Positions 50,358-59,780 are shown, numbered from the stretch's first letter. The stretch: 64,000 nucleotides of DNA from Nocardioides caldifontis (GCF_008087345.1 NZ_VHIB01000001.1:62001-126000), one strand, 5' to 3'. The notes: generated by a model from the letters alone, not told the origin. Numbers and translations: made by a program.

Positions 50358-52589
50358 TCAGCGGGCGCTGACGGTGACCAGCCGCTGGGTGGCGCGGGTG
50401 AGCACGACGTAGAGCGTCGCTCGCCCGGTCGCCGACTCCTCCTCGATCGCCTGCGGGTCGACCACGACGATGCCGTCGAACTCGAGCCCCTTGGTGTCGA
50501 GCCCGGTCAGCACCGGCAGCCGCGCCTCGTCGCCACCCGTGCGCGCCTCCGCGACCTCGGGCCACCCCTCGGTCCAGCGGGCGACCTCCTCGCGCATGGC
50601 GACGGGCACGACGATGCCGACGGTGCCGTCGAGCTCGTCGAGCAGCTCGCCGACGGCCTTGCGGACACCGGCTTCGAGGTCGTCCACGACCAGCTCGGCA
50701 GGGGCGACGCCGGTCCGGCGTACGGCATCGGGGAGGTCGACGTCGAGGCCGACGCGGGCGGCGTACTCCGCGGCGTGCTGGTAGATCTCCGCGCTGTTGC
50801 GGTAGTTCGTGCCCAGGTGGAATGTGTGTCGTGGTCGGCGTGTCCACGACCATTGGTTGCGTCGGCCTGACCGCTCACCTTCGCCAGCGCCCCCGAAGAG
50901 CGCCTCCTCGCGGGCCGCCGCGGCCTCCTCGGGGAACGGCCAGGACGACTGGGCGGGGTCGCCGACGACGGTCCAGGTGGCGGTGGGGCCGCGCCGGCCG
51001 ACCATCCGCCACTGCATCGGGGAGAGGTCCTGCGCCTCGTCGACGAGCACGTGGGCGTAGGTGTCGTCCTCGGTGCGGTTCGCGGTGCGCGGGCCGGAGA
51101 ACTCGCGGTCGGTGATCGTGGTGAGCTCCGGCATGTTCGCGTCGACGAGGTGGGCGAGCGGGTCGCGCTCCTCGTCGGGGTCGTTGCGCTCCGGCGGGTC
51201 GCCGAGCTGGTAGCGGAGCTCGTCGAGCAGCGGCACGTCCTCGACCGACCAGTCGTCGTGCCAGGCGTCGGGGCGGCTCAGCACCCGCACGTCGTCCGGC
51301 GACAGGACGCCTTCGGCGACGCGGCCGAGGAGCTCGGGGTCGCGGAGCCAGCGGAGCACCTCGGTGGCGTCGAGCGCCGGCCACCACTCGCGCACGAAGA
51401 GCAGGAACTTGTCGTCGGAGAGCATCGTGTCGACGAAGTCCTCGCGGCCGCGCTCGAGCGCCCGCTCGCCGCGCACCTGGCGCCACAGGGCGTCGACGAG
51501 CGCGGTGGCGACACGGTCGACCTGGCGGTTGCGCTTGCCCTGCGACAGCAGGCTGCGGCGGACCCGGGCGAGGTCGCGGCCGGAGAGGACGAGCGAGTCG
51601 TCGCGGTAGAACGTGCGGAACTCCCGCGGGGCGCCGGGCACCGCCTGCCGCGCCGTACGCCGGAGCAGCTCGGCCATCCGCCGCGAACCCTTCACGGCAG
51701 CGACGTCGGGGGCGTCGTGACGGGTGCCGCGGATCCCGTCGACGACCTCGCCGAGCGAGCGGAGCGCCACCGCGGTCTCGCCGAGCGAGGGCAGGACCCG
51801 CTCGATGTAGCGCATGAAGACGCCGGAGGGGCCGACGACGAGCACGCCGCCGCGCTCGTACCTCGCCCGGTCGGTGTAGAGCAGGAAGGCCGCGCGGTGC
51901 AGCGCGACCACGGTCTTGCCGGTGCCTGGGCCGCCGGAGATCTCCACGACGCCCTTGGCGGGCGCGCGGATCGCCTTGTCCTGCTCGGCCTGGATGGTGG
52001 CGACGATCGAGTGCATCGACCGGTCGCGGGCGCGGGAGAGCTGGGCGAGCAGGGCGCCCTCGCCGACGATCGGCAGGTCGTCGCCGGCCTCGGCGTCGAG
52101 CAGGTCGTCCTCGATGCCGACGACGCGCCGGCCGGAGCACCGGAGCACCCGACGGCGTACGACGCCCTGCGGCTCGGCGGGGGTGGCCTGGTAGAACACC
52201 GCGGCGGCCGGGGCGCGCCAGTCGATCAGCAGCGAGTCACGGTTCTCGTCGCGGAGCCCGATGCGGCCGATGTAGCGGGGGGCCTCGGTGGGGTCCTTGA
52301 GGTCGATGCGGCCGAAGACCAGCCCCTCGTGGGCGGCGTTGAGCGTGGCGATGCGCTTGGCGGCCTGGAAGACCATGGCGTCGCGCTCGACCAGCCCGCC
52401 CTCGTGGCCGAGCCGGGCGCGGCCGTGCCCCTCCTTCGCCAACGCCTCGGCAGCCCGGGTCGACGACTCGAGCTGGCGGTAGACGACGTCGACGAACTCC
52501 TGCTCCGCGGCGACCTCGCGCTGCGCCAGCTCTTCGGCGGTCATCTGGTCGGTCAACGGACGGCCGATCCCCTCGTCGTGGTCCCGCAC
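50358..52589 (-). CDS. HelD/HelR-like superfamily 1 ATPase (RNA polymerase recycling type)
   Basis: 743 residues. An N-terminal coiled coil (about 15-75; EELAQREVAAEQEFVDVVY) is the secondary-channel arm of HelD proteins. Then YIGRIGLRDENRDSLLIDWRAPAAAVFYQA, Walker A EISGGPGTGKTVVALHRAA (about 216-234), Walker B HVLVDEAQDLSPMQW, VVGDPAQSSWP, NYRNSAEIYQ and VLTRATQRLV. HelD/HelR removes RNA polymerase from DNA and, in Streptomyces, HelR gives rifamycin tolerance. Around residues 577-597 an unusual basic stretch (GERSGRRNQWSWTRRPR) interrupts the helicase motif. Start uncertain: GTG 52589, TTG 52553 or ATG 52544. No rifamycin-associated element was seen upstream. Confidence 0.85.
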   Translation of the reverse strand: MRDHDEGIGRPLTDQMTAEELAQREVAAEQEFVDVVYRQLESSTRAAEALAKEGHGRARLGHEGGLVERDAMVFQAAKRIATLNAAHEGLVFGRIDLKDPTEAPRYIGRIGLRDENRDSLLIDWRAPAAAVFYQATPAEPQGVVRRRVLRCSGRRVVGIEDDLLDAEAGDDLPIVGEGALLAQLSRARDRSMHSIVATIQAEQDKAIRAPAKGVVEISGGPGTGKTVVALHRAAFLLYTDRARYERGGVLVVGPSGVFMRYIERVLPSLGETAVALRSLGEVVDGIRGTRHDAPDVAAVKGSRRMAELLRRTARQAVPGAPREFRTFYRDDSLVLSGRDLARVRRSLLSQGKRNRQVDRVATALVDALWRQVRGERALERGREDFVDTMLSDDKFLLFVREWWPALDATEVLRWLRDPELLGRVAEGVLSPDDVRVLSRPDAWHDDWSVEDVPLLDELRYQLGDPPERNDPDEERDPLAHLVDANMPELTTITDREFSGPRTANRTEDDTYAHVLVDEAQDLSPMQWRMVGRRGPTATWTVVGDPAQSSWPFPEEAAAAREEALFGGAGEGERSGRRNQWSWTRRPRHTFHLGTNYRNSAEIYQHAAEYAARVGLDVDLPDAVRRTGVAPAELVVDDLEAGVRKAVGELLDELDGTVGIVVPVAMREEVARWTEGWPEVAEARTGGDEARLPVLTGLDTKGLEFDGIVVVDPQAIEEESATGRATLYVVLTRATQRLVTVSAR

Positions 52590-52645
52590 CCTCCCGCGGG
52601 AACCGAGCGTCCAACTCTACCGACCTCTCGTTGGGTCCACGCGGT

Positions 52646-52651
52646 TAGGTT
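52646..52651 (+). promoter_or_regulatory. -10 box of aldo/keto reductase, leaderless
   Basis: TAGGTT, 7 nt before the ATG at 52659. On the opposite strand TAGAGT near 52614-52619 may serve the HelR-like gene. Confidence 0.45.
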
Positions 52652-52658
52652 CGGATGC

Positions 52659-53453
52659 ATGACGGACCTCCACCTCCCCGACGACGTCGCCACCTTCGCC
52701 AGCGGTGCGCAGATGCCGCTGCTCGGCTTCGGCACCTGGCAGATCACCGGCGACGACGCCACCCGGTCGACCGCTGCCGCCCTGTCGGCCGGCTACCGGC
52801 ACATCGACACCGCGCACGTCTACGGCAACGAGGGCGAGATCGGCCAGGCCCTTCGCTCGGCGGGAGTGCCGCGGGAGGAGCTGTTCCTCACGACCAAGTG
52901 CCCGCCGCACAAGGCGGAGTCCTGCCTCGCGGTGCTGGAGGAGAGCCTCTCGCTCCTGGGGGTCGACCACGTCGACCTGTGGCTGATCCACTGGCCCGCC
53001 GACTCAGCCGGGGCCGACGTCGAGATGTGGCGCCGGTTCGTCGAGGCCCGGGACTCGGGGCTGACCCGGGACATCGGGGTCTCGAACTTCCCGATCTCGC
53101 TCGTGGACGAGGTGACCGCTGCGACCGGCGAGAAGCCGTCGGTGAACCAGGTGGAGTGGAGCCCGCTGCTGTTCGACTCGTCCGTTTTATCCGAGCATCG
53201 CTCGCGGGACATCGTGCTGGAGGGGTACAGCGCGCTCCGGGGCGGGACCCTGGACCACCCGGTGATCGGCGAGATCGCTTCCTCGCACGGCCGGACCCCG
53301 GCGCAGGTGATCATCCGGTGGCACCTCCAGCACGGGGTGGTCGTCATCCCGAAGTCGACGAAGGAGGAGCGGATCCGGTCCAACGCGGACGTGGCGGACT
53401 TCAGCCTGAGCGATGCAGAAATGGCCGCCATCGACGCGCTGGGGCGCGCTTGA
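52659..53453 (+). CDS. Aldo/keto reductase
   Basis: 264 residues, NADPH-dependent (beta/alpha)8 barrel. Asp and Tyr in HIDTAHVYGNEGEIG, Lys in LTTKCPPHK, His in LWLIHWPAD, then GVSNFPISLVDEV and the cofactor loop VVIPKSTKEERIRSN. The N-terminus has the family signature QMPLLGFGTWQ. Physiological carbonyl substrate unknown. ATG after a TAGGTT box. It is the last core-like gene before the lower-GC island; the stop is followed at once by CGCCCTAACGC, repeated at the island's far end. Confidence 0.92.
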   Translation: MTDLHLPDDVATFASGAQMPLLGFGTWQITGDDATRSTAAALSAGYRHIDTAHVYGNEGEIGQALRSAGVPREELFLTTKCPPHKAESCLAVLEESLSLLGVDHVDLWLIHWPADSAGADVEMWRRFVEARDSGLTRDIGVSNFPISLVDEVTAATGEKPSVNQVEWSPLLFDSSVLSEHRSRDIVLEGYSALRGGTLDHPVIGEIASSHGRTPAQVIIRWHLQHGVVVIPKSTKEERIRSNADVADFSLSDAEMAAIDALGRA

Positions 53454-53454
53454 G

Positions 53455-53465
53455 CGCCCTAACGC
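53455..53465 (+). repeat. Possible left island boundary repeat
   Basis: CGCCCTAACGC occurs here, directly after the aldo/keto reductase stop, and again at 61193-61203 in the same orientation. The 203-bp gap to the amidase holds no gene that I support; it contains a weak AGGATC/GATCCT hairpin at 53635-53649. Confidence 0.35.
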
Positions 53466-53656
53466 AACATTGGGCGAGGCGTGCCCGCGGCGGAGAACGC
53501 GTCAGCGGGACCTGCCGACCACTCCGCGGCACGAAGGTGGTGAGCGAGCGGCCCTCATGGCGTACACCGGCCGACCCGGGTACGACGAAGGTCGAGTCGG
53601 CCTGCTGCCACTAGCTCGACCGGCGCCTAGTATAAGGATCCGAGATCCTCTCGAGC

Positions 53657-55066
53657 TCAACTAGCGACGCTGGCCAGGGAACCCGTCAGGTCGAGTTCGC
53701 GCTCCAAGACGGCAGCAGCACCGATCACCCGCTCGTCTTCGCCGGGCCGCCCCACGACCTGGATACCGACGGGCAGGCCATCATGCGTGAAGCCGCAGGG
53801 AATCGAAACGATCGGGCAACCGGTCACCGTGAGCGACGACGTCATGAACATCCAGTCGATGTAGGTCTGGCACTCGCGTCCTGCTACTGACGTCGGGAAT
53901 TCTAGGTCGACCGGGAACGGCGGAACCGCGACTGTCGGACATAGAAGGATGTCGATCTCGTCGAACATACGAAGCATGTACTCGTACACCCGTGTCCGCC
54001 CAGTCTCAGCCGCGAGGTAGTCGTCGGCGGTGAGGTTGAACCCCTGCTCGACGTTTTTGACGATCGCGGGAAGAATGTGGTCAGCGTGTCGACGCACCGT
54101 GTCGCCATGCACGACTGAGAGCAGTTGCGCGCGCAGCGTGTCAAAGACGTCGAGCGCGAGGCGGAAGTCGACATCTTCCTCCGTCACCTGAATACCGACG
54201 TCAGCCAGGCGACCTGCTGCTGATCGACAGATGCTGGCGACTTCGGGGTCGACCGGCGCGATCCCGAGGTCACTACTGAATCCAACCCGTGTCGGCGGCA
54301 GCAGCCGGCTCAGCCGGTCTGTGACCGCGTCGCTCGGAGCTGGCCACGACAGCGGGTCGGCGACGCTACGCCCTACCTGGGCGCCGAACATCAGGGCAAC
54401 GTCGGTGACGTTGCGCGCCATGGGTCCTTCGACCAACAACGCGTCGTACCGCGGCCACGCGTCGCCGCGAGCGATCCGACCCGGCGACGGACGCATGCCG
54501 ACGACACCACAGAAGCTGGCCGGGATTCGGAGGCTCCCACCGAGGTCGGAACCCATGGCAAGCCAGCTCGTACGACTCGCGAGAGACGCCGCGGCACCAC
54601 CAGAGGAACCGCCGGCCGTGCGGTCAAGGCACCAGGGATTGCGAGTGGCACCGTAGACCGCGTTGAAGGTGTTGGCGCCAGCGAACTCTGGCACGTTCGT
54701 TTTCCCGAGCGGGATGCCGCCGTTCGAGATGATCCGAGACACGGGAACGTCTGTGCTCGTGGCTGTCCTGTCCCTGTACAGCGTCGACCCATAGGTCGTG
54801 GGAAGACCCTCGATGTCGTTGTACTCCTTGGCGACGAACGGCAGCCCGGCGAGATATGTCGGATCATCGCGCCTCTCCGCTACGAACCGGAACTCCTTCG
54901 CGATACTGCGTGCCCGTTCGAAGTCGCGCACGGGAACAGCATTGATTTCGGCGTCCGCGTCTTGAATCCGCGAGATCGCGGCCTCCGTCACCTCGAGGGG
55001 AGACACCTTCTGGCTCTTCAGAAGAGCGACGACCTCTGTCGCCGACAGCTGGTGCAAGTTGGTCAC
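53657..55066 (-). CDS. Amidase-signature family hydrolase
   Basis: 469 residues, GatA-like. The Ser-cisSer-Lys triad is visible: Lys in PFVAKEYND (about 78), cis-Ser and nucleophile Ser in RTAGGSSGGAAASL and MGSDLGGSLRIPASFCG (about 150-178). Ends with VSIPCGFTHDGLPVGIQVVG. Without gatB/gatC beside it, it is an independent amidase acting on a small amide or acylated amine. Lower GC and less biased codons than the flanks. The ATG overlaps the livM stop by four bases, so it is the distal gene of the transporter transcript and probably acts on the imported compound. Confidence 0.9.
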   Translation of the reverse strand: MTNLHQLSATEVVALLKSQKVSPLEVTEAAISRIQDADAEINAVPVRDFERARSIAKEFRFVAERRDDPTYLAGLPFVAKEYNDIEGLPTTYGSTLYRDRTATSTDVPVSRIISNGGIPLGKTNVPEFAGANTFNAVYGATRNPWCLDRTAGGSSGGAAASLASRTSWLAMGSDLGGSLRIPASFCGVVGMRPSPGRIARGDAWPRYDALLVEGPMARNVTDVALMFGAQVGRSVADPLSWPAPSDAVTDRLSRLLPPTRVGFSSDLGIAPVDPEVASICRSAAGRLADVGIQVTEEDVDFRLALDVFDTLRAQLLSVVHGDTVRRHADHILPAIVKNVEQGFNLTADDYLAAETGRTRVYEYMLRMFDEIDILLCPTVAVPPFPVDLEFPTSVAGRECQTYIDWMFMTSSLTVTGCPIVSIPCGFTHDGLPVGIQVVGRPGEDERVIGAAAVLERELDLTGSLASVAS

Positions 55067-56127
55067 TTCACATCACTTCCTTGAGTTGTTGCCTCTTCGG
55101 CGGCGTTGCTTGGCGGCACGGCAGGGCCTGTGGGCGGAGGACGTTCCAGGACGTCGTCCTGCGAGGTGCCGCGCAGGCGCGCGAGCGCGGCAGACACAGC
55201 GCCCCAGATGCCGCCTCGGAAAAAGAGGAGGATCAGAACGAAGACGGCCCCCGTAACAGAGCCGGTTGCTTCGATTCCGGAGGTCGCAAGGAAGTCCTCG
55301 AGCAGCACGAGCAACGCGGCGCCCACGATCGACCCGAAAAGTGTCGCGGTGCCTCCGAGAACCGCCATAGCGATGCCTTCACCGGAGGTCGTCCAGTAGA
55401 GGTCCTGCAGCGTCACCATGCGATGACCGATCGCATAAACACCGCCCGCGATGCCCGCGAGGAAGGCCGAGAGCACGAAGGCGAACACTCGGTAACGCTC
55501 CACGGAGAAGCCAAGGGCTCGCACGCGCGCCGGATTTGCCCTCAGCGCCACGAGAACCTGTCCCGTCGGTGAGTTCACGGACCGCCAGGCGACCCAGAAA
55601 CCGATCGCCACTATAAGGAGCGCTGCGTGATAGTAGACGAAGGGATCCGACCACTCGAGTCCGACGAAGTCTCGGGGAATCCCTTGGAGCCCGTTCTCGC
55701 CTCCCGTCAATGAGCTCCACCGATTGGCGATGTAATAGATGAGCTGCGCAAACGCCAGCGTCACCATCGTGAAATAGATGCCATGCGTGCGCACCGCCAC
55801 CAGCCCGATTGGAACGGCCACCAGCGCCGCTGAGACGGCGCCAACAAGGATAGCGAGGGGGAAGGGAACTCCGAGCTCGATGGCGGCCAAGCCCGTGGCA
55901 TAGGCGGAGACCCCCCAGAAGGCAGCATGGCCGAAGGACAGCATGCCGGCATATCCGAAGAGGATGTCGATCGACATGGCGAACAGTGCCCAAGCGAGGA
56001 TGTCTACCGCGATCGGCGGGTACACCAGCCACGGCAACATCAACGCAAGCAACGCGCCTGCCCCCAAGAGGGCCCAACCGGCCGTCTGGTTGCGCCGCGC
56101 CGACTGAACGAGTCGGACGGTGATCAT
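55063..56127 (-). CDS. livM: Branched-chain amino acid-type ABC permease (LivM)
   Basis: 354 residues, eight to nine membrane helices. Family markers: FAMSIDILFGYAGMLSFGHAAFWGVSAY, HGIYFTMVTLAFAQLIYYI, GENGLQGIPRD, LRANPARVRALGFSVERYR and GVYAIGHRMVTLQDLYWTTSGEG. The C-terminal 45 residues (RLRGTSQDDVLERPPPTGPA) are a hydrophilic tail. ATG 56127 overlaps the livH stop by four bases. Translocates the ligand delivered by the LivK-type protein. Confidence 0.92.
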   Translation of the reverse strand: MITVRLVQSARRNQTAGWALLGAGALLALMLPWLVYPPIAVDILAWALFAMSIDILFGYAGMLSFGHAAFWGVSAYATGLAAIELGVPFPLAILVGAVSAALVAVPIGLVAVRTHGIYFTMVTLAFAQLIYYIANRWSSLTGGENGLQGIPRDFVGLEWSDPFVYYHAALLIVAIGFWVAWRSVNSPTGQVLVALRANPARVRALGFSVERYRVFAFVLSAFLAGIAGGVYAIGHRMVTLQDLYWTTSGEGIAMAVLGGTATLFGSIVGAALLVLLEDFLATSGIEATGSVTGAVFVLILLFFRGGIWGAVSAALARLRGTSQDDVLERPPPTGPAVPPSNAAEEATTQGSDVK

Positions 56128-56996
56128 CGGGCGGCCTCCTGTCGCCCTAGCAAGCCAGACGGGCGAACCGCGAGAACGACTGCCATGAGTATGAAAGTCG
56201 TCGCCCCCGCCGCGGCCGGGACGTACATCTGTGCGAGCTCTTGAAGGAAACCGACGAGATAGGCGGCCAACACCGCTCCGAGAACGGATCCCATCCCGCC
56301 GATAATGATTACCGCAAACAAGATGATTACAATGTCGGCTCCCATTGCAGAGTTGACCGACCGCATCGGTGCGGCCATGACACCCGCCAGTGCCGCGAGC
56401 GCCACTCCGAACGCGAACACCGGAATCATCCAGACATTCACATTGACGCCGAAGGCCTCGGTGAGTGAAGGGCGCTCGGTCGCAGCGCGCACCACCATCC
56501 CTACCTTGGTCTTGTTCAACGCCAGCCAGACCCCACAAGTTAGTGCGATGGAAGCGATCAGGACGACGAACTGATAGGTCGGGTACTCCAGGGGACCGAA
56601 ATTGATGCGGCCTTCCAAGGCGGCAGGTTTTGCATACGGTTGACCGACCACTCCGTAATTCAGGCGAACCAGGTCCTGGATGATGAGGGCCAACCCGAAG
56701 GTCAGCAAGAAGTTGTAGACGGGGTCGAGAGGAACCAAACGTCGAATCAGCGTCCGCTCGACGACAACTCCCCCCGCGGCAATGACGACGGGTACGACAA
56801 CGAGCGCTGCCCAGAACGGCGTACCGAACATGTCGTACAGGATCACCGCCCCGAAAGCGCCCAACATGTACACCGCTCCGTGGGCGAAGTTCGCGACCCT
56901 GAGCATTCCGTAGATCACCGCGAGGCCGATTGCCAGTAAGGCGTAGAACCCGCCCGAAACGAGCCCGTTGAGGGAAGCCTGAAGGAATGTGGTCAT
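56124..56996 (-). CDS. livH: Branched-chain amino acid-type ABC permease (LivH)
   Basis: 290 residues, about eight membrane helices. QASLNGLVSGGFYALLAIGLAVIYGMLRVANFAHGAVYM is the LivH N-terminal signature region, and RAATERPSLTEAFGVNV is the coupling loop; ends PSGLLGRQEAAR. ATG 56996 is chosen as the family start; longer in-frame readings are not supported. It lies 22 bp after the binding-protein stop. Confidence 0.92.
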   Translation of the reverse strand: MTTFLQASLNGLVSGGFYALLAIGLAVIYGMLRVANFAHGAVYMLGAFGAVILYDMFGTPFWAALVVVPVVIAAGGVVVERTLIRRLVPLDPVYNFLLTFGLALIIQDLVRLNYGVVGQPYAKPAALEGRINFGPLEYPTYQFVVLIASIALTCGVWLALNKTKVGMVVRAATERPSLTEAFGVNVNVWMIPVFAFGVALAALAGVMAAPMRSVNSAMGADIVIILFAVIIIGGMGSVLGAVLAAYLVGFLQELAQMYVPAAAGATTFILMAVVLAVRPSGLLGRQEAAR

Positions 56997-57018
56997 CTGC
57001 GTTTCAATGAACCGCGAG

Positions 57019-58263
57019 TCAGCCGAGGTCGCACGACGAGCTTGGCGGCCCGAACGCTTCGTCGGCGGGAATCGTCTCGACAAGTTCGGTGTAGTCGAAG
57101 GCTTCCTGGACGTCCTTGGCCTCCTTGACCACCGTCAGGTACGAGTCGTGGATCATCCGGTGGTCTTCCGACCTGACGCGGGCATTGCGGGCAAACATGT
57201 CCTCGAACTCATGTCCGTCCAGCTCCTCGGCAACAGCGTCCGCGTCGTCGGTTCCAGCGCGCTGAACCGCTTCTAGGTACTGCGTCGCGGCCGAGTAGTC
57301 ACCGGCGTGGACTGCTGTAGGACGCACATCTAGCCGCGCCTTGAAGTCATCCGCCCATTCGCGCGCTTCGTCGTCCTGATTCCAGAACCAGTCCGTGGTG
57401 TAGAGGGTTCCAGACATTTGAGTCGCGCCGATCGACTCCACATCGGTGTCGAACATCGCGCCGACCGCGAGCTCGATACCAGCTTCGGCGAGCCCGAACT
57501 CGTTGTACTGCTTGACGAAGTTCGTCAGGTCACTGCCAGCTGCCATGGTGGCGATGACGTCCGGCTTGATCTCCAGCGCCTTCGTCATCGACGCGGCGAA
57601 GTTGTCGTTCGGGAAGGGAGTTGCGTCCGTCCCGAGAACCTTCCCTCCGTTTGCCTCGATGTGAGTCGTGAACGCTGCCGTCATGTCCTGCCCGAACTGG
57701 TAGTCGGGATAGACGATGTACCAGTTCTTCTCACCCCGCTGGGTCAACGTGGCAGCGCTTCCGCGCGCGAGCATCTCAGTGTCGTAAGCCCAGTGGTATG
57801 TGTACTCGTTGCAGGCGCTACCGGTCAGGTCGGTGCTACCTGCGGCGACGTTGATGTAGATGCGCTGGAACTCCTCGGCGAGGTCAGCCACCGCGAGGGC
57901 GGCTGCAGAGGATGGGACATCGAAGATCGCGTCCGCACCTTGCCTGTCGAAGAGCTCACGAGCCTTGGTGTTTGCGATGTCCGGCTCATTCTGGTGATCG
58001 GCGGACAAGACCTCGATCTCTTGAGCCACGGCGTCTGAGCCGTACTTCTCCTGGTAGTCGTCGACCGCCATCTTGACGGCCTCCAGCGAGCCCTTTCCGG
58101 TCAACGCCGAGTATGTCCCTGACATATCCGTGACCACTGCCAGCGTCAGTTTTCCATTGGAGATCGCCTGATCGTCACCTAGCGCAGTCGGACCGCCCCC
58201 GCAAGCGCTCACTCCGAGTGCAGTTGTGGCAGCGATGGACACGGCGGTCTTTCGGCGGTTCAT
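57019..58263 (-). CDS. livK: ABC transporter substrate-binding lipoprotein (LivK/urea-amide type)
   Basis: 414 residues. Lipoprotein signal MNRRKTAVSIAATTALGVSAC, Cys 21. A periplasmic-binding-protein type I body follows: KLTLAVVTDMSGTYSALTGKGSLEAVKMAVDDY, ADHQNEPDIANTKARELFD, RGEKNWYIVYPDYQFGQDM and HRMIHDSYLTVVKEAKDVQ. The closest familiar relatives take branched-chain amino acids, urea or short amides; the pocket cannot be read with confidence. GGCTCC/GGAAGG-like purines precede the ATG. The neighbouring amidase favours an amide ligand (inference). Confidence 0.9.
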   Translation of the reverse strand: MNRRKTAVSIAATTALGVSACGGGPTALGDDQAISNGKLTLAVVTDMSGTYSALTGKGSLEAVKMAVDDYQEKYGSDAVAQEIEVLSADHQNEPDIANTKARELFDRQGADAIFDVPSSAAALAVADLAEEFQRIYINVAAGSTDLTGSACNEYTYHWAYDTEMLARGSAATLTQRGEKNWYIVYPDYQFGQDMTAAFTTHIEANGGKVLGTDATPFPNDNFAASMTKALEIKPDVIATMAAGSDLTNFVKQYNEFGLAEAGIELAVGAMFDTDVESIGATQMSGTLYTTDWFWNQDDEAREWADDFKARLDVRPTAVHAGDYSAATQYLEAVQRAGTDDADAVAEELDGHEFEDMFARNARVRSEDHRMIHDSYLTVVKEAKDVQEAFDYTELVETIPADEAFGPPSSSCDLG

Positions 58264-58288
58264 GGGAGCCTTCCTGTTGATGGAGGTA

Positions 58289-58981
58289 CTAAATGCCCAG
58301 ATGGGCGAGCAGGTCGTTCTCGCGCGCGATGACGTCGGAGTTGTCGAGATGGTCAACGATGTGGCCTTCCGCGATGAGGAAGTGTTTATGTGCAACCGTG
58401 GTCGCGAAGCGAAGGTTCTGCTCGACGAGCAGGATGGTCGCTCCGGAACTGGCGACTTCCCGCAGAATCTCGGCAATCTGATCGACGATGACGGGCGCGA
58501 GCCCTTCGGTCGGCTCATCGCAGAGCACAACGTCCGCGCCCATCCGCAGGACACGTGCCAGCGCCAGCATCTGCTGCTCGCCTCCTGACAGGGAACCGGC
58601 CATCTGACGGCGCCGTTGCCCCAGGACGGGGAAGGTCCCAAACAGTCGCTCCTCGGCCCAGGCATTGGCGCCGATGACCCGAGGGAGGCGGAGATTCTCT
58701 TCGACGGTCAGCGACGAGTAGATCCCCCGATCGTCCTGGACCCAGCCCAAACCCATGCGCGCCCGACGGTGCGGGCGCAGGCGCGTGATGTCGCGTCCCA
58801 GGAACTTGATCGAGCCGCTGGAGATGGGGTGAAGGCCCATGATGCTGCGCAGAAGGGTGGACTTCCCGGCCCCATTGCGTCCGATCAGAGTGACCACGTC
58901 GCCCTGGCCAACCTGGAGGGACACTTCATGAAGCACGGTGGCTTCGCCGTACCCCGCGGATACGTGCCTCAGTTCAAGCAC
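58289..58981 (-). CDS. livF: ABC transporter ATP-binding protein (LivF)
   Basis: 230 residues, normal for LivF. Walker A LIGRNGAGKSTLLRSIMG, Q-loop WVQDDRGIYSSLTVEENL, signature GSLSGGEQQMLALARVL, Walker B VVLCDEPTEGLAP and H-loop LLVEQNLRFA. GTG at 58981 overlaps the livG stop by 8 nt; ATG 59002 and ATG 59029 are possible but lie deeper in livG and have no ribosome binding site. Pairs with LivG. Confidence 0.9.
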   Translation of the reverse strand: MLELRHVSAGYGEATVLHEVSLQVGQGDVVTLIGRNGAGKSTLLRSIMGLHPISSGSIKFLGRDITRLRPHRRARMGLGWVQDDRGIYSSLTVEENLRLPRVIGANAWAEERLFGTFPVLGQRRRQMAGSLSGGEQQMLALARVLRMGADVVLCDEPTEGLAPVIVDQIAEILREVASSGATILLVEQNLRFATTVAHKHFLIAEGHIVDHLDNSDVIARENDLLAHLGI

Positions 58982-59723
58982 GGTGCGCCCCCAGGTAGGC
59001 ATCGACGACACGCGGATCACTACGGACATCGGAGTACGTCCCTGATGCGATCAGTTCGCCCGCCTGCAGGACGGAGACGGTGTCAGCCAGCATGCCGACG
59101 ACCTTCATGTTGTGCTCGACCAGAACGATCGTGCGGCCTCCCTTGATCCGTTGTATGAGATCAATGGTTCGCTCGATGTCTTCCGTCCCCATCCCCGCCG
59201 TCGGCTCGTCGAGGAGCAGGACGGCTGGATCCGCTGCGACGACCATGGCGAGCTCGAGGGCACGCTTCTGGCCATATGCGAGGTCGCCAGCTCGGCGATC
59301 ACCGAGATGACCTAGCCCGACAAGTTCGAGAACCTCGGTCGTTCGCTCGGCGAAAGCTCCCAAGGAGCGGACGCTCGTGAGGAAGCGCGTGCGTAGGGAA
59401 GAGTGTGCGAGCAGCGTGAGGTCAACGTGCGAGCGGACGGTGCGATCGTCGAAGACGCTGCTCACTTGGAAGGATCGCGCCACACCCAGGCGTGCGATCG
59501 TGTGCGCCGGCAGTCCAGTGACCTCGCGCTCCCTTAGGTATATCCGACCGGACGACGGGGCGAGAGCGCCGCTGAGCAGGTTGAACAGAGTCGTCTTGCC
59601 GGCTCCGTTGGGCCCGACCAGGGCGTGGGTCTCACCTTCCCGTACGGCGAGGTCCACCCCGTCCTTTCCGCCGACGGCGCGAAAGCCCCTGAACTCCTTG
59701 ACGAGCCGTTCCGTCCTCAGCAT
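58974..59723 (-). CDS. livG: ABC transporter ATP-binding protein (LivG)
   Basis: 249 residues. Walker A LVGPNGAGKTTLFNLLSG, LivG-type signature AGDLAYGQKRALELAM (no canonical LSGGQ, as usual for LivG), Walker B VLLLDEPTAGMGTEDI, and H-loop LVEHNMKVVGMLAD; MGTEDIE replaces the common LNPxE. ATG 59723 is chosen because the fold begins here. First gene of the livG-livF-livK-livH-livM-amidase transcript, facing the regulator gene across 101 bp. Confidence 0.9.
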   Translation of the reverse strand: MLRTERLVKEFRGFRAVGGKDGVDLAVREGETHALVGPNGAGKTTLFNLLSGALAPSSGRIYLREREVTGLPAHTIARLGVARSFQVSSVFDDRTVRSHVDLTLLAHSSLRTRFLTSVRSLGAFAERTTEVLELVGLGHLGDRRAGDLAYGQKRALELAMVVAADPAVLLLDEPTAGMGTEDIERTIDLIQRIKGGRTIVLVEHNMKVVGMLADTVSVLQAGELIASGTYSDVRSDPRVVDAYLGAHRA

Positions 59724-59742
59724 CCCATGAGCCTTTCGGTGA

Positions 59743-59780
59743 GTGGCGACAGCCTCTTGTGGCCGGTCGCCACCCCACAA
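59743..59780. promoter_or_regulatory. Nested inverted repeats in the livG/regulator divergent region
   Basis: GTGGCGAC (59743-59750) with GTCGCCAC (59766-59773), and TTGTGG (59757-59762) with CCACAA (59775-59780). They lie midway between the two divergent starts, where an Lrp-type protein would bind. Confidence 0.5.

Noticed and set aside
52590-52658. Rifamycin-associated element upstream of the HelR-like gene
   Set aside because: No long inverted repeat of that type is present in the 69-bp divergent region.
53413-53664. 83-codon plus-strand ORF in the gap after the aldo/keto reductase
   Set aside because: Starts inside the reductase gene in another frame and has no domain or ribosome binding site.
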